Source: JBBDYH01 sp040901795 (lineage in GTDB: Bacteria > Planctomycetota > Planctomycetia > Pirellulales > JALHPA01). From it: a stretch of DNA of 64,000 bases. The stretch covers positions 62,001 to 126,000 of the forward strand of contig JBBDYH010000067.1 of NCBI GenBank assembly GCA_040901795.1, read 5' to 3'. Shown piece by piece: positions 18,216 to 27,233 of the stretch (positions are counted from its first letter, which is position 1; each line of letters starts with the position of its first letter). The translations under genes and the position numbers were made by a program. The notes under the pieces are model-generated. The model had not been told where the DNA came from. It worked only from the letters and a program-made list of their open reading frames with translations, and searched no databases.

Positions 18216-18788
18216 CTAGACCAGCTCTTTGCGGGCGCCGATCAGCGTCTTCAGCCGTTCGGCCAAAAGCTGCGCGTCGAACGGCTTCTTGAACGTCTCG
18301 TTGATCGCCGAACGGTCGAAGCTGATCGAGCTGCCGTCGTCGGGCAATAGCGCGATCAGGATCGTCTCGCCGTACTCGGGGTTGCGGCGGAGGTTCTGGC
18401 AGATCTGCAAGGCTTCGATCTTGCCGATCGAGAAATCGACCACGATGCAGTCGGGGTGGAAGCTCTCGGCCTGAATGCCGGCTTCAAATCCACTGGCCGC
18501 GACGGCGATCTTGAATGATCTCTCAAGGGGAAGATGACGTTTGAGGTTCTCGATCAGGACCTGATCCTGGCCGACCACCAGCACCTTGGCCATCGCCTCG
18601 TCTTCGAGGTCGCCCAAGGGCATGCCGTGCTCTTTGAGGAACTTGATCAAGTACTCGCGGGGAATGCGGCGGTCCTGGCTGCCCGGGATGCGATATCCGC
18701 GGAGTCGGCCAGAATCAAACCATTTACTTACCGTGCGGGGGGCCACTTTACAGATCTTGGCGACCTGTCCAGTTGTGAAGACCTTCAT
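18216..18788 (-). CDS. Excisionase-type HTH protein with degenerate receiver domain
   Basis: A 190-residue protein. Residues 1-60 form a MerR/excisionase-like DNA-binding domain (TTGQVAKICKVAPRTVSKWF, then RLRGYRIPGSQDRRIPREYL). Residues 65-185 resemble a response-regulator receiver (KVLVVGQDQVLIENL, CIVVDFSIGKIEALQICQNL, then FKKPFD). The phospho-acceptor-like Asp and the late Lys are kept, but the usual acidic pair after strand 1 is Gly-Gln and the Thr/Ser strand differs, so normal phosphorylation is doubtful. The ATG at 18788 (MKVFTTGQ) is chosen; upstream codons are unlike the family. No histidine kinase is nearby. The fusion type is common in planctomycetes. Target genes are unknown. Confidence 0.85.
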   Translation of the reverse strand: MKVFTTGQVAKICKVAPRTVSKWFDSGRLRGYRIPGSQDRRIPREYLIKFLKEHGMPLGDLEDEAMAKVLVVGQDQVLIENLKRHLPLERSFKIAVAASGFEAGIQAESFHPDCIVVDFSIGKIEALQICQNLRRNPEYGETILIALLPDDGSSISFDRSAINETFKKPFDAQLLAERLKTLIGARKELV

Positions 18789-19490
18789 CGGAGGCTCTCC
18801 ATTACTCTCGCTTGGATTGGACGTTGCCCTGCCGCGCCCTTGGCTTGGCGCGTGCATGGCGGGTGCGCCCCTGCTGGCGAAATGAGAACTCGCGTTCTCA
18901 GCGCCGGTTGCGGGACCGGAGCTTCGCTAGCACTTGGGTCGGGGCATGTATTCGCTTCGTTGTCGGTCGTGGCTCAGCTCCCTCTGATCCGCGCCTCAGT
19001 TAACACATCGGCAATCCGGGCATCCGGAAACAGGCGAAAATCCGTAAGATGGCGAAACCTGAGTCGAGCCATCGCAATACGGACCGCCGCCGTGATTCCT
19101 TCAATCCGGCGTGGAATCCCTGGTGGAAGAGCAAGCAGATGGCTTACCGGCGCGTGCTTGTGCCGGCAAAACCAATTAAGGCATGGCCTCTGGTGGCAGG
19201 TCCCCCCTGCAGCTCCGCTTAGCGATGCCGAATCGCAGTCATCCGTGACGCGGCCTAAGCGCAAGCCTTCCGTAGATAAGTGTCGATTCGCCGAGCCATT
19301 CTACTTTAGAAAGATTCGACACTTATGGCGACAGCGGCGCTTCGACGGGTTGCAAGGATACCGCATGTTGCCTGGGCGAGTGCGAACGAGCACGTCGGGT
19401 GGGCCGAGTCCGGGCGGCCCACGCGAGCGTATGCACGTGGGCCTCGCTGCCCTCGGCCACCCTACGGCCTTCTGGTCACTGACCACTGCC
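18789..19490. other. 700-bp intergenic region between the HTH-receiver gene and smc
   Basis: No reading frame here has a recognisable product. It must hold the promoter of the HTH-receiver gene at its left end and the 3' end of the smc transcript at its right end. The one clear structure is an 11-bp inverted repeat at 19276-19326. A minus-strand frame at 18974-19264 is open but has no family resemblance and is not called. Confidence 0.6.
19276..19326. repeat. Perfect 11-bp inverted repeat
   Basis: Arms ATAAGTGTCGA (19276-19286) and TCGACACTTAT (19316-19326) flank a 29-bp spacer. It is 165 bp past the smc stop. It has no U-tract, so it is not a standard terminator; it could be a protein-binding site or the footprint of a lost mobile element. 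Confidence 0.7.
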
Positions 19491-22400
19491 TCACGCCGCC
19501 TCAACGCGGATCTCCCCGTTGTCGCTAACGTCTTCGAACCGGACGGAGACTCGCTTCGAGATTCCCGACTCCTGCATGGTGATGCCGTACAGCGTGCCGG
19601 CGCAACCCATCGTCTTTTTCGAATGCGTAACGACGATAAACTGGGTCCACTGGAGGAAATCATTAAGCACGGCCACAAATCGTTCGATGTTCGCCTCGTC
19701 GAGCGCGGCATCGACTTCGTCCAAGACGCAGAACGGGCTGGGCCGGCTGCGGAAGATGGCCAAGAGCAAGGCCACGCAAGTGAGCGTCTTCTCGCCGCCG
19801 CTCAAAAGCGAGATGCTACGGGGTTCTTTACCGGGGGGGCGGGCGACAATTTCGATGCCGCTATCGAGAATATCTACCCCCTCTTCGAGGACAATGTCAG
19901 CGCGACCGCCGCCGAAGAGCTTGCGAAACAGAGTCTGGAAGTGTTCCTTGACCGTTTCGAGCGTGTCGGCGAAGAGGCGCCGGCTGTCCGCATTGATCTT
20001 GCCGATGATGGTCTCCAGGGAGGTCTTGGCTTTGCGCAGGTCCTCGTACTGTGCCGAGAGTCCCGCAAAGCGCTGTTCGAGCTCCTCGGCTTCCTGGAGC
20101 GAATCGAGGTTCACGCCGCCGATATTGGTCAGCTTGCGGCGGAGCTCGGCGATTTCATCTTCAATGGCCGAGCGCTGTTCATCGCCGGCGGTCTGGTGCG
20201 TGAGCTGGGAGAGCTCGATGGCGTAATCCTCCCGGAGACGCTCTTCCAACGTGGCGCGCTCATGCCGCAGGCCGCCGGCATCGAGCTCGCGCTTGTGCAG
20301 TTTCTCTTCGAGCCGCCGATAACGGGCGCGCAGACGCTGGGCTTCGTGGCCGGCGGCGGCGCGCTGGCTGCGCAGCTCCTGGCGGCGGACGTCGAACAAT
20401 GCTGTCTCACCGCCGAACGACTCCTTACGAATGTAAAGCTCGGCCAACTCGGCCTCGCTGCACAGCACTTTATCTTCGGCCTCGCTGGCGCGTCGCAAGT
20501 TGTCACCGAGTTGTTCGGCGCCCTCGGTAAGCGACCGCTGCCGTTCGCCGCGCTCTTGTTCGAAGCGGCGGACCTCGCCGTGCCAGTGGTTGAGCTGCTG
20601 CTCGACGCGCGCCAGCTCCAGCTTGACAGTCATCGCTTCACGGCTTCGTGTTTGCCGCGTGGCGTCGAGCTGATCGATGCGGCGCGCGTTTTCCGCGACC
20701 CGCGCTTCGGTCTGGGCCAGCGTGTTGTGAATCTGTTCGAGCTTACTGCGTGTCACGGCCCGCGTTTGAATCACGGCCTGGCATTGATCGGTCGCGGCCC
20801 GGGCGTCTTCAGTGATGGTTTGATATTGCTCGCTGAACTGCTTCTGTTTTTGTTCGGCCGCGCCGAGCCGCATCCGGATTTCGCCCAGCTCGTCCGCCGC
20901 CTGCTGATGCGCCGCGGCCAGAGCCAGCACACGCCCATCGCGGTCGCGGACTTCCTGCTCTAGTTGCGACGTGGCTTGCTCCGTCGCGGAGACTCTTTGT
21001 TCCCAGTCGGCAATCTGGCTCTTCAGGGCTCGCAGTTCGCTGCGACGCGAAATCAGTCCGGCGACCGAGTGAATCGGGCCGACAACCACCGTCCCGTCGG
21101 CGGTCACCATTTCTCCCGAGAGCGTGACCAATGCGGTGTTTTCCTCAGCCGACGGCAGCAGCCGCAGCGCGACCTCGAGACTCTCGACGAACCAAACATC
21201 CGCCAATAATCGATCCACCAGCGAAGACAATTCCGGGCGCGCCTCGACGAACTGACTCGCCCGGCCCAGCACGCCCGGTTGCTGCGCAAAGTCGGCCGTT
21301 GGGGGCGAATGGCGGCGACTTTCCAGCGGCAGGAAACCGACGCGTCCTTGCCAGCGTCCAGGCTGCGTGGCCAGATAGTCGCGCAGCCGGTCGCCCGGCG
21401 CAATGACAATGTGTTGCGCGCGCTCCCCCAGCGCCACCTCGATCAGCGCCGCGGATTCGACGCTGGCCTGCAGCAGGTCGGCCAGCATGCCGCGGACCTG
21501 CTGGAACGGCCCGTCCGGCTGCTCGCGGGATAGCCGCAAGACCTCTTTGACGCCCGCGCTAACGCCTTCCAGTCGGTTCTCCAGCTCAGCCAGCACAGCC
21601 GCCCGTTCGACGGCGCCGGTGAGCCGCTCGCGCCAGCCGGCCAGCTCCTTCTGCCGCAGTGCAAGCTGTTCGCGGCTGGCGGTGAGGGCCTGGCGCGCGG
21701 TTGCCAGATCGGTATTGCGGACTTCGATCCGCGCCAGCAGCCGTTCGCGCTCGGCTTCCAGTTGCGCGAGCTCCGAGTTCACTTTGAGCCGTTCGGCATC
21801 GAGCTGCGCGAGCCGACCCAGCGAGTTCTGCCTTCGTTCCTCGGCGCGAATCAGTTGAGCGTCGAGCGACTTGATCTCGCCGGCCATCGCCGCCGCGGTG
21901 CGCATCTCCTCCAACTGAGTGGCTCGGCGTTGCTCGTTTTCCGCGCGGATTTGATCGACCTGCGCCGCCAGCGCCGTCAACGCGCGCTCTTCGTCGGCCA
22001 TCCGTCGACTCAGTTCCCGCCGCCGGAATTCGGCCTCCACGATGGCCGCTTGGGCCGCAGTAAGGTTTTCGGCGAGAACGGCCGCGCGAGATCGCATGGC
22101 CGCCATCTGCCGGCGGAGGCGCGCCGCCTGTTCCTCAAACTCCACGATGCGGCCGCGCTCGGAGTCCAGCGCCGCCTCCAGCGCCGCAATCCGCTCGCGG
22201 TTCTGAGCGATGCGGACTTCGCTGGTGCGGATCAGCGTATCGACTTCGGCGATCCGGGCGTCGATCTCGATCGCCTGCTGCTCGCTTCGTTCGGCCAGCG
22301 AGCCGGTTTGCGCGGCTTCGTCGCGCAAGGCTGCGATTTCGCCTTCATGCGCCTGCAACTGCGCAGTCAGCTTCCGCCAATCGGTCAACCCCACCTGGGT

Positions 22401-23075
22401 GCGCAGCTCCTGCAGGCGGCTGGCGTACTCTTGATATCGCCGCGCTTTGCCGGCCTGCATCCGCACGGCGCGGAGCCGGCTTTCGACCTCGTCGACGATG
22501 TCGGACAGCCGCAGCAGGTTCTGTTCGGCGCGCTCCAGCCGCCGCAGAGTCTCGATCTTTTTCGCTTTGAAGCGGCTGATGCCGGCCGCCTCCTCAAAAA
22601 TCAGCCGGCGGTCTTTGGGCGACGACTGGAGCAGGACGTCGACTTTACCCTGCTCGATCACGCTGTAGGCTTCGGTCGCCACGCCCGTGCCGGCAAACAG
22701 GTCGCGGATGTCGCGGAGCCGCGCCGGCTGCTTGTTGATCAGGTATTCGCCTTCGCCGCTGCGATAGACGCGGCGCGTGATGTGGACCTCCTGCGTCTCG
22801 GCGGGCAGGCGGCGGTCGGTGTTGTCGAACGTGAGCGTGACTTCGGCGGAGTTCAGCGCGCGGCGGCTGGACGATCCATTGAAAATGACATCGGCCATCT
22901 CCTTGCCGCGCAAACTCTTGACGCTCTGCTCGCCGAGCACCCACTTGATAGCATCGACCACGTTGGACTTGCCGGAGCCGTTGGGGCCGACGACGACTGT
23001 GATTCCCGGTGGGAAGTCAAGCCGCGTCCGGTCCGCGAAGCTCTTAAAGCCAACGAGTTCGAGAGCGCGAAGCAT
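19491..23075 (-). CDS. smc: Chromosome segregation protein SMC
   Basis: A 1194-residue structural-maintenance-of-chromosomes ATPase that dimerises and loops DNA. The ATG at 23075 gives the canonical MLRALELVGFKSFADRT start; upstream in-frame codons come from heptad repeats and are rejected. Walker A is GPNGSGKS (residues 30-37). Long Glu/Gln/Arg/Ala-rich coiled coils run from about 170 to 490 and 680 to 1010. The hinge lies between (LLQASVESAALIEVALGERA, LPLESRR). The C-terminal head has the signature LLSGGEKTL and Walker B FCVLDEVDAALDE. Kleisin partners scpA and scpB are not in this window. Confidence 0.97.
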   Translation of the reverse strand: MLRALELVGFKSFADRTRLDFPPGITVVVGPNGSGKSNVVDAIKWVLGEQSVKSLRGKEMADVIFNGSSSRRALNSAEVTLTFDNTDRRLPAETQEVHITRRVYRSGEGEYLINKQPARLRDIRDLFAGTGVATEAYSVIEQGKVDVLLQSSPKDRRLIFEEAAGISRFKAKKIETLRRLERAEQNLLRLSDIVDEVESRLRAVRMQAGKARRYQEYASRLQELRTQVGLTDWRKLTAQLQAHEGEIAALRDEAAQTGSLAERSEQQAIEIDARIAEVDTLIRTSEVRIAQNRERIAALEAALDSERGRIVEFEEQAARLRRQMAAMRSRAAVLAENLTAAQAAIVEAEFRRRELSRRMADEERALTALAAQVDQIRAENEQRRATQLEEMRTAAAMAGEIKSLDAQLIRAEERRQNSLGRLAQLDAERLKVNSELAQLEAERERLLARIEVRNTDLATARQALTASREQLALRQKELAGWRERLTGAVERAAVLAELENRLEGVSAGVKEVLRLSREQPDGPFQQVRGMLADLLQASVESAALIEVALGERAQHIVIAPGDRLRDYLATQPGRWQGRVGFLPLESRRHSPPTADFAQQPGVLGRASQFVEARPELSSLVDRLLADVWFVESLEVALRLLPSAEENTALVTLSGEMVTADGTVVVGPIHSVAGLISRRSELRALKSQIADWEQRVSATEQATSQLEQEVRDRDGRVLALAAAHQQAADELGEIRMRLGAAEQKQKQFSEQYQTITEDARAATDQCQAVIQTRAVTRSKLEQIHNTLAQTEARVAENARRIDQLDATRQTRSREAMTVKLELARVEQQLNHWHGEVRRFEQERGERQRSLTEGAEQLGDNLRRASEAEDKVLCSEAELAELYIRKESFGGETALFDVRRQELRSQRAAAGHEAQRLRARYRRLEEKLHKRELDAGGLRHERATLEERLREDYAIELSQLTHQTAGDEQRSAIEDEIAELRRKLTNIGGVNLDSLQEAEELEQRFAGLSAQYEDLRKAKTSLETIIGKINADSRRLFADTLETVKEHFQTLFRKLFGGGRADIVLEEGVDILDSGIEIVARPPGKEPRSISLLSGGEKTLTCVALLLAIFRSRPSPFCVLDEVDAALDEANIERFVAVLNDFLQWTQFIVVTHSKKTMGCAGTLYGITMQESGISKRVSVRFEDVSDNGEIRVEAA

Positions 23076-23084
23076 GCAGTCGGA

Positions 23085-23151
23085 GAATGACGAAGGACGA
23101 AATCCGAATGACAAACGAATGACGAAGTTCGAATGACGAATTACGAAGCTC
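23085..23151. repeat. Heptad repeat array (GAATGAC-like)
   Basis: Degenerate tandem 7-bp units such as GAATGAC, GAAGGAC, GAAATCC, TGACGAA and TTACGAA run immediately upstream of the smc start. Read in frame they encode a spurious FVIRHSNFVIR-like peptide, which would lengthen smc if the wrong start were used. Confidence 0.85.
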
Positions 23152-23217
23152 GTAGCCGAAGTTGCCCGACTTCGGTTGGCCGACTGCATTAGCCGGAATT
23201 CTGGCGAATTCCGCTAC
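23152..23217. repeat. Paired inverted palindromic element, family A
   Basis: The left element begins GTAGCCGAAGTTGCCCGACT at 23152. The right element at 23192-23217 reads, on the other strand, GTAGCGGAATTCGCCAGAAT. The pair matches those at 8141-8207 and 63551-63614 and is sandwiched between two heptad arrays. Confidence 0.8.
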
Positions 23218-23221
23218 ACGC

Positions 23222-23277
23222 CTTCGTCATTCGTGATTGGGGCTTCGTTCGCCATTCGGATTTCGACATTCGCCATT
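23222..23277. repeat. Heptad repeat array (CTTCGTC/CGCCATT-like)
   Basis: Eight consecutive 7-bp units in constant phase, including CTTCGTC, ATTCGTG, CTTCGTT, CGCCATT, CGGATTT and CGCCATT. It lies 30 bp beyond the stop of the FlgI-like gene, in the smc upstream region. It is broadly complementary in sense to the array at 23085-23151. Confidence 0.85.
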
Positions 23278-23306
23278 GTAGCCGCAGGTTGGCAAGCTGT
23301 GGCGGT

Positions 23307-25115
23307 CTATTTGCCGGCATCGCTGCTTGACGAGTCAGACGTCTCCTCGCCAGTGCTATCATCCAACTTGCCGCTATCGTCGCCGCGGCGGCCGAAGAGA
23401 TTGGGAAGCGCTCCGATCACTTCGAAGTTGGAGGCCTCGCTCTTGCCGCTTGCGTCTTGCCGAGGTCGGTCGTATTGTCTTCCCGCCTGCGGCACGGCCT
23501 CGACTTCAAAGCGGCTGGCAAGTGCCCCGCTGACCTTGGCTGCATGCAGGAATTGAACGACATCGGGGTAATGCCCGCCCGCCTCGATGACCGCGCGGAC
23601 GATGTCCTCGACGCGGCCGGTGGTGACCAGCTCGCGGTCCGGTTCGCCCAACGCAAAGCGGCTAACCAGCACGCGCTCGGGCGACTCGGCTTTAACGACG
23701 GTCGATTTGCCGGCTTCGAGCGTGAACGGCGTTTGCAGCCACTGGTCGTCGCCAAAGAGCACCAGCTCCGGCCGAATGCTGCGCGTGACGTGGACCATCG
23801 GCGTCGCTTGGCTCTTGATGACGTGGAGGCTGAGCTTGTCATTCAGGTCTTCGCCCTTAATAAAGGGATCGTTGCGATTCATTCCCCAGAGGGCGCGGAA
23901 GGCGCCGTAACGCGTTTCAGCGCTGGGCACGTCGAGCAGCGGTCGTAGCTCATCGGCGGCCGTTACATCTTCCATCGTTGACAGGGCGGTCAAGGCAAAC
24001 ACGCGAAACGCCGGCTCATCTCGAGCCGCCTCGGCCAGAGGGGCCGCTGCCTTGGCATCGTCCAGGTATGCCAGGGCCTCGGCTGAGTAGAATCGCACCT
24101 CCGCATCGCTCGATTCCAGACCTTTGTGCAATATCTCGATCGCCGGCTTTCCAATGGCTTCCAATCGCAGCGCTGCCGTGGCCGATGTGAATGGGTCCAG
24201 TAGCTGACGCTCCAATTGCTCCAAACGGGCAAGCTGCTGCGTCGCCGATTCAACAAGCGCCACCGAACGAAGCACTGTGATGTACCGCGGGATATTGTGG
24301 CGATACCGCGGGTGCAGGGCGATCTCGATCTTCTCGTCGTCACGGGGATTCGCGATGCCCTGCTTGCTGCCGCGGGTAAACGTGTGGAACCGGCGATTCA
24401 ATGCGTCTCGGATTTGCCTGCTGACGAAATCCGACTTCTTGTCCGACTTCACGATCAGCCACAGATTGCGCGAACGCAGCGCCCGAGCGCCGGAGAGCAC
24501 CCGGCCGTGGGTGAGTGCCGACTTATCTTCGGCGCCCTGCACCAGGGGGTCCACCAGGATGGCGCCTTGAGCCAAGGCCCACTCGTGGCCGTCGCGGACC
24601 GTGTTTTGGATGACGGCCTTTTCGCGGAGCCGTGTTTCCATCACCCAGCCGCCGGAAAGGTCGCTCGTTTCATGGTTCGGGGGAACGCGGACTTCGATAT
24701 CGAGCGGATCCCCCTTCTGCACCCCCGGCGGCAAGTAGGCGCGCACCCAGACCACCGATGTGGTCGGCGAGGCGAGGATCTTGTTGATGTTGACCACACC
24801 GCGGGCCTGCATGTCGGCCACGAGCGCAGAGCGGGCGGCCGACGGCGGCGGGTCGCTGCCCGTGTCTTTGAGACCGGTGACGAGCGCCGGGCCTTCCACG
24901 GTGAGGTAGTGCAGGCCGAAGGGGGAGGCGACGTTGCCAATCAGCTCGACTTGGGACTCTCCGTCGGCCAGGTTTCCTTCCTCCGGGCTTTGCGAACGAA
25001 TGGCGGGGCCGGTGCAGCCGGAGAGCAGCAACAGGCCCCCGACGAGGAATAGCTCGCGGCGCGAGAAAAAAAGCCGATCGTGGGCGTCGTATCGTTGTGT
25101 CGGCGTGGGCGTCAT
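23307..25115 (-). CDS. FlgI-like lipoprotein with HEAT-like repeats
   Basis: A 602-residue exported lipoprotein. The N-terminus has a twin-arginine-like motif (SRRELFLVGG) and a lipobox LLLSGC (Cys 34). Residues ~50-300 resemble the flagellar P-ring protein FlgI (GLKDTGSDPPPSAARSALVA, NINKILASPTTSVVWVRAYL, GDPLDIEVRVP, GARALRSRNLWLIV). Residues ~310-410 are alpha-helical HEAT-like repeats (AIGKPAIEILHKGLESSDAE, VRFYSAEALAYLDDAKAAAP). The last 45 residues are Ser/Asp-rich and likely disordered. True FlgI is a soluble periplasmic protein of about 370 residues, so this is a divergent or repurposed homolog. No other flagellar rod or ring genes are adjacent; fliG is 5 kb away. Confidence 0.75.
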   Translation of the reverse strand: MTPTPTQRYDAHDRLFFSRRELFLVGGLLLLSGCTGPAIRSQSPEEGNLADGESQVELIGNVASPFGLHYLTVEGPALVTGLKDTGSDPPPSAARSALVADMQARGVVNINKILASPTTSVVWVRAYLPPGVQKGDPLDIEVRVPPNHETSDLSGGWVMETRLREKAVIQNTVRDGHEWALAQGAILVDPLVQGAEDKSALTHGRVLSGARALRSRNLWLIVKSDKKSDFVSRQIRDALNRRFHTFTRGSKQGIANPRDDEKIEIALHPRYRHNIPRYITVLRSVALVESATQQLARLEQLERQLLDPFTSATAALRLEAIGKPAIEILHKGLESSDAEVRFYSAEALAYLDDAKAAAPLAEAARDEPAFRVFALTALSTMEDVTAADELRPLLDVPSAETRYGAFRALWGMNRNDPFIKGEDLNDKLSLHVIKSQATPMVHVTRSIRPELVLFGDDQWLQTPFTLEAGKSTVVKAESPERVLVSRFALGEPDRELVTTGRVEDIVRAVIEAGGHYPDVVQFLHAAKVSGALASRFEVEAVPQAGRQYDRPRQDASGKSEASNFEVIGALPNLFGRRGDDSGKLDDSTGEETSDSSSSDAGK

Positions 25116-25599
25116 GCCGCGCTCGCTCCGGTAGAGAAGGCTAATGAACTAAGTGAACCTATCTCGCGGTCGCCGCGGCGACCTCGCCGCGAGCAGTGCC
25201 ACGGGGGCAAGCGAAAAGTGTCGAACGACGCGGGCGGCGCAGGTACACGCGCAGAACAGGACTCGCCGGGCGGGGAGAATAGTAAGACCGGCAAACGGGG
25301 TCAAGGCAAGCTGGGGGAGGGTCCAGGGGTTCGGGAATCAGGGTTCAGAGCGGGCGCGCCCTCACGGCATGAAGGACGAAGTACGAATTATGAAGGACGA
25401 AGAATTCAATCGTGGATTGGCTATTGAACCGGATCATGTTTGAACGGCTGATTTGACTTTCGCTTTGCGAATGGTCTCTATTGGGAGAGTCCGAGCGGTT
25501 CATCGGGAGAGTTGTTCTCGCCGAACCGTCACGCCAAACGCAACGATTCCCATGCGACCCAATTCTTGTCGTTTCGCCAGGCAGCGAAGGCGCCCGGCC
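25116..25599. other. Intergenic region between divergent genes
   Basis: It separates the FlgI-like gene (-) from the thiol-disulfide protein gene (+). It contains a GC-rich palindrome around 25172-25195 with a family C-like CGCGAGCAGTGCCAC end, a heptad array at 25371-25405, and the upstream region of the 25600 gene. In-frame ATGs at 25453 and 25552 would extend the downstream protein but lack ribosome sites. Confidence 0.6.
25371..25405. repeat. Heptad repeat array (GAAGGAC-like)
   Basis: Five 7-bp units in register: GAAGGAC, GAAGTAC, GAATTAT, GAAGGAC and GAAGAAT. Same family as 23085-23151. Confidence 0.85.
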
Positions 25600-26955
25600 A
25601 TGATTGCAATAGGCGTTAGTGTGGCGATCGTATCCGTGCTAGCAGCCTCGGCCGCCTTTGCAGAGGAACCGCCGCGGTACAAGTTTGAGGTCGGTCAGGA
25701 GATTGGCTATCGCAGCGACTCGGCTTCTAAGTTTGGCTCCGGCGAAAAGGCGGGGACGTTTCTCAACACGATCGACTACACGGTCTGGGTTGTACGAAAG
25801 AACGAGAATGACACGTGGCGGCTCGTCATTCGCCAGGTCACCGAATCGAAGCGATTGGACCATGAGGGCAAGGAAAGAGTTGATTCACGGGCGCCACAGT
25901 ATGCGTATTGCGACATTGCGGCGGATGGGACGTTTGTGCACAACGAAACCTTGCAGTTCTTGAATGTCTCGTGGCTTTTCCCGCGTTTGCCGCCTGCCGC
26001 GGACCATCGAATCTGGGGCGCCCGATATGACTGGGATCAGACGGAACTGCGCTATCGGCGCGATGAGAATCAGCCTGAAGGCAATCTTCGGTTCCGCGAA
26101 TTCCGGCGGACGATGCTCGACCCGGTATATGGCTTCAAGTGGGACACCGTCTACGACTTCGGCCACAAGGAAGGGCTACTCGTAACGGCGGAGCAGAAGT
26201 TCGAGCAAAGCGTAGGATTCGTCGGAGAGGGAACGGAAACATGGGCGCTGATGCATGTGAAACAGCATGAGCCGACATGGGCTCGGCAATTAGCGGACGA
26301 CTCTCAACGGTTCTTTTCCGTACGGCAAGGAGACCGAGGAATCGTGAACGCTATCGCACGCCAGCCGAGCCAAGCCCGCGAGCTGGTCGCGGAGGCCAAG
26401 TCCGCTATGGAAGTCTTGCTTGAAACATGCAAGTCCGCCGAGGTTCAGGCGATGTGCACGCGACACCTGGATTACCTGAAGTCCAGCGAAGAGTATTACT
26501 TCGATCAGGCCGCGAACTTAGCAAAACTGCTGGATCAGCCCGCGCCACCATGGGAAACCACCGACTGGGACGGCAAGAAGCATTCGCTGGCCGACTACCG
26601 CGGCAAAGTGGTGCTGCTGGAGTTCTGGTATCGCGGCTGCGGCTGGTGCATCCGGGCCATGCCGCAGATCAAGCAGTTGCAGGCAGAATTCAAGGACCAG
26701 CCCGTCGCTATCTTGGGCATGTGTGAAGATGACGAGGAAGAGAACGCGCGCTTTGTCGTGGATTATTTGAACATCGAATATCCAACGCTCAAGAGCGATG
26801 GGATTCAGCAAAAGTATGGCGATGGCGGTTGGCCGACGCTGGTGCTGATCGACCAGCAAGGAACCGTGCGCCGGATTCATATCGGCTATTCGCCCACGCT
26901 GCGAGACGAGTTAGGTGCGGAGACGCGGGCGTTGTTGGCGAAGTCAAAGGATTAA
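25600..26955 (+). CDS. Exported thioredoxin-like (TlpA/redoxin) protein
   Basis: A 451-residue exported protein. The ATG at 25600 opens a clean signal peptide (MIAIGVSVAIVSVLAASAAFA, cleaved before EEPP), with GAAGG upstream. Residues ~22-290 form an uncharacterised beta-rich domain (YKFEVGQEIGYRSDSASKFG). Residues ~315-445 are a TlpA/AhpC-TSA thioredoxin fold. The redox motif is CGWC (YRGCGWCIRAMP), followed by the conserved WPTLVLIDQQGTVR with the cis-Pro. It is probably a periplasmic thiol-disulfide enzyme. A longer form starting at ATG 25552 with a basic n-region is possible. Confidence 0.85.
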   Translation: MIAIGVSVAIVSVLAASAAFAEEPPRYKFEVGQEIGYRSDSASKFGSGEKAGTFLNTIDYTVWVVRKNENDTWRLVIRQVTESKRLDHEGKERVDSRAPQYAYCDIAADGTFVHNETLQFLNVSWLFPRLPPAADHRIWGARYDWDQTELRYRRDENQPEGNLRFREFRRTMLDPVYGFKWDTVYDFGHKEGLLVTAEQKFEQSVGFVGEGTETWALMHVKQHEPTWARQLADDSQRFFSVRQGDRGIVNAIARQPSQARELVAEAKSAMEVLLETCKSAEVQAMCTRHLDYLKSSEEYYFDQAANLAKLLDQPAPPWETTDWDGKKHSLADYRGKVVLLEFWYRGCGWCIRAMPQIKQLQAEFKDQPVAILGMCEDDEEENARFVVDYLNIEYPTLKSDGIQQKYGDGGWPTLVLIDQQGTVRRIHIGYSPTLRDELGAETRALLAKSKD

Positions 26956-26990
26956 AGGAAGTTCGTCATACCAGGTGCAAAGCCAACTTT

Positions 26991-27233
26991 TCAGGGAAGA
27001 TCCACCCCGCCGGGATGCCAGGGGTGGCAGCGGGCGATGCGCCGCAGGCCGCGACATGCTCCAAGGAGGGCGCCGTGTTTTTCCACGGCGGCGATCATGT
27101 AGTTGCTACAGGTGGGGTGAAAACGGCAATTCCGGCCGATGAGCGGGCTGAGGGTGTATTGATAGACGCGCACCACTCCAATCACAGCAAGTGCCGGCAG
27201 TCGGGCGACGAAGTTTAGCGGGCGGCGGATCAC
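26991..27233 (-). CDS. yidD: Membrane protein insertion efficiency factor YidD
   Basis: An 80-residue protein matching the YidD family. It has the amphipathic N-terminus, YQYTLSPLIGRNCRFHPTCS (Cys pair of the family), NYMIAAVEKHGALLGA and the C-terminal RCHPWHPGGVDL. It aids YidC-mediated membrane insertion. It overlaps the rnpA stop by 4 bp (ATGA), the standard rnpA-yidD coupling. yidC is not downstream; the next gene is convergent. Confidence 0.95.
   Translation of the reverse strand: MIRRPLNFVARLPALAVIGVVRVYQYTLSPLIGRNCRFHPTCSNYMIAAVEKHGALLGACRGLRRIARCHPWHPGGVDLP

Noticed and set aside
18974..19264. 96-residue minus-strand frame between the HTH-receiver gene and smc
   Set aside because: Open but with no family resemblance, no ribosome site and unusual composition; not distinguishable from chance.
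18534..20963. 809-residue open frame on the plus strand opposite smc
   Set aside because: It is the antisense shadow of the SMC coding sequence: no family resemblance, Leu/Ala/Arg-rich, and it runs across the intergenic region and into the smc C-terminal head. The minus-strand SMC has all motifs.
21762..23090. 442-residue plus-strand frame opposite the smc N-terminal half
   Set aside because: Shadow of SMC; no recognisable motifs.
23076..23189. 38-residue N-terminal extension of SMC
   Set aside because: Encoded by 7-bp repeats and not homologous to SMC; the canonical SMC N-terminus starts at 23075.
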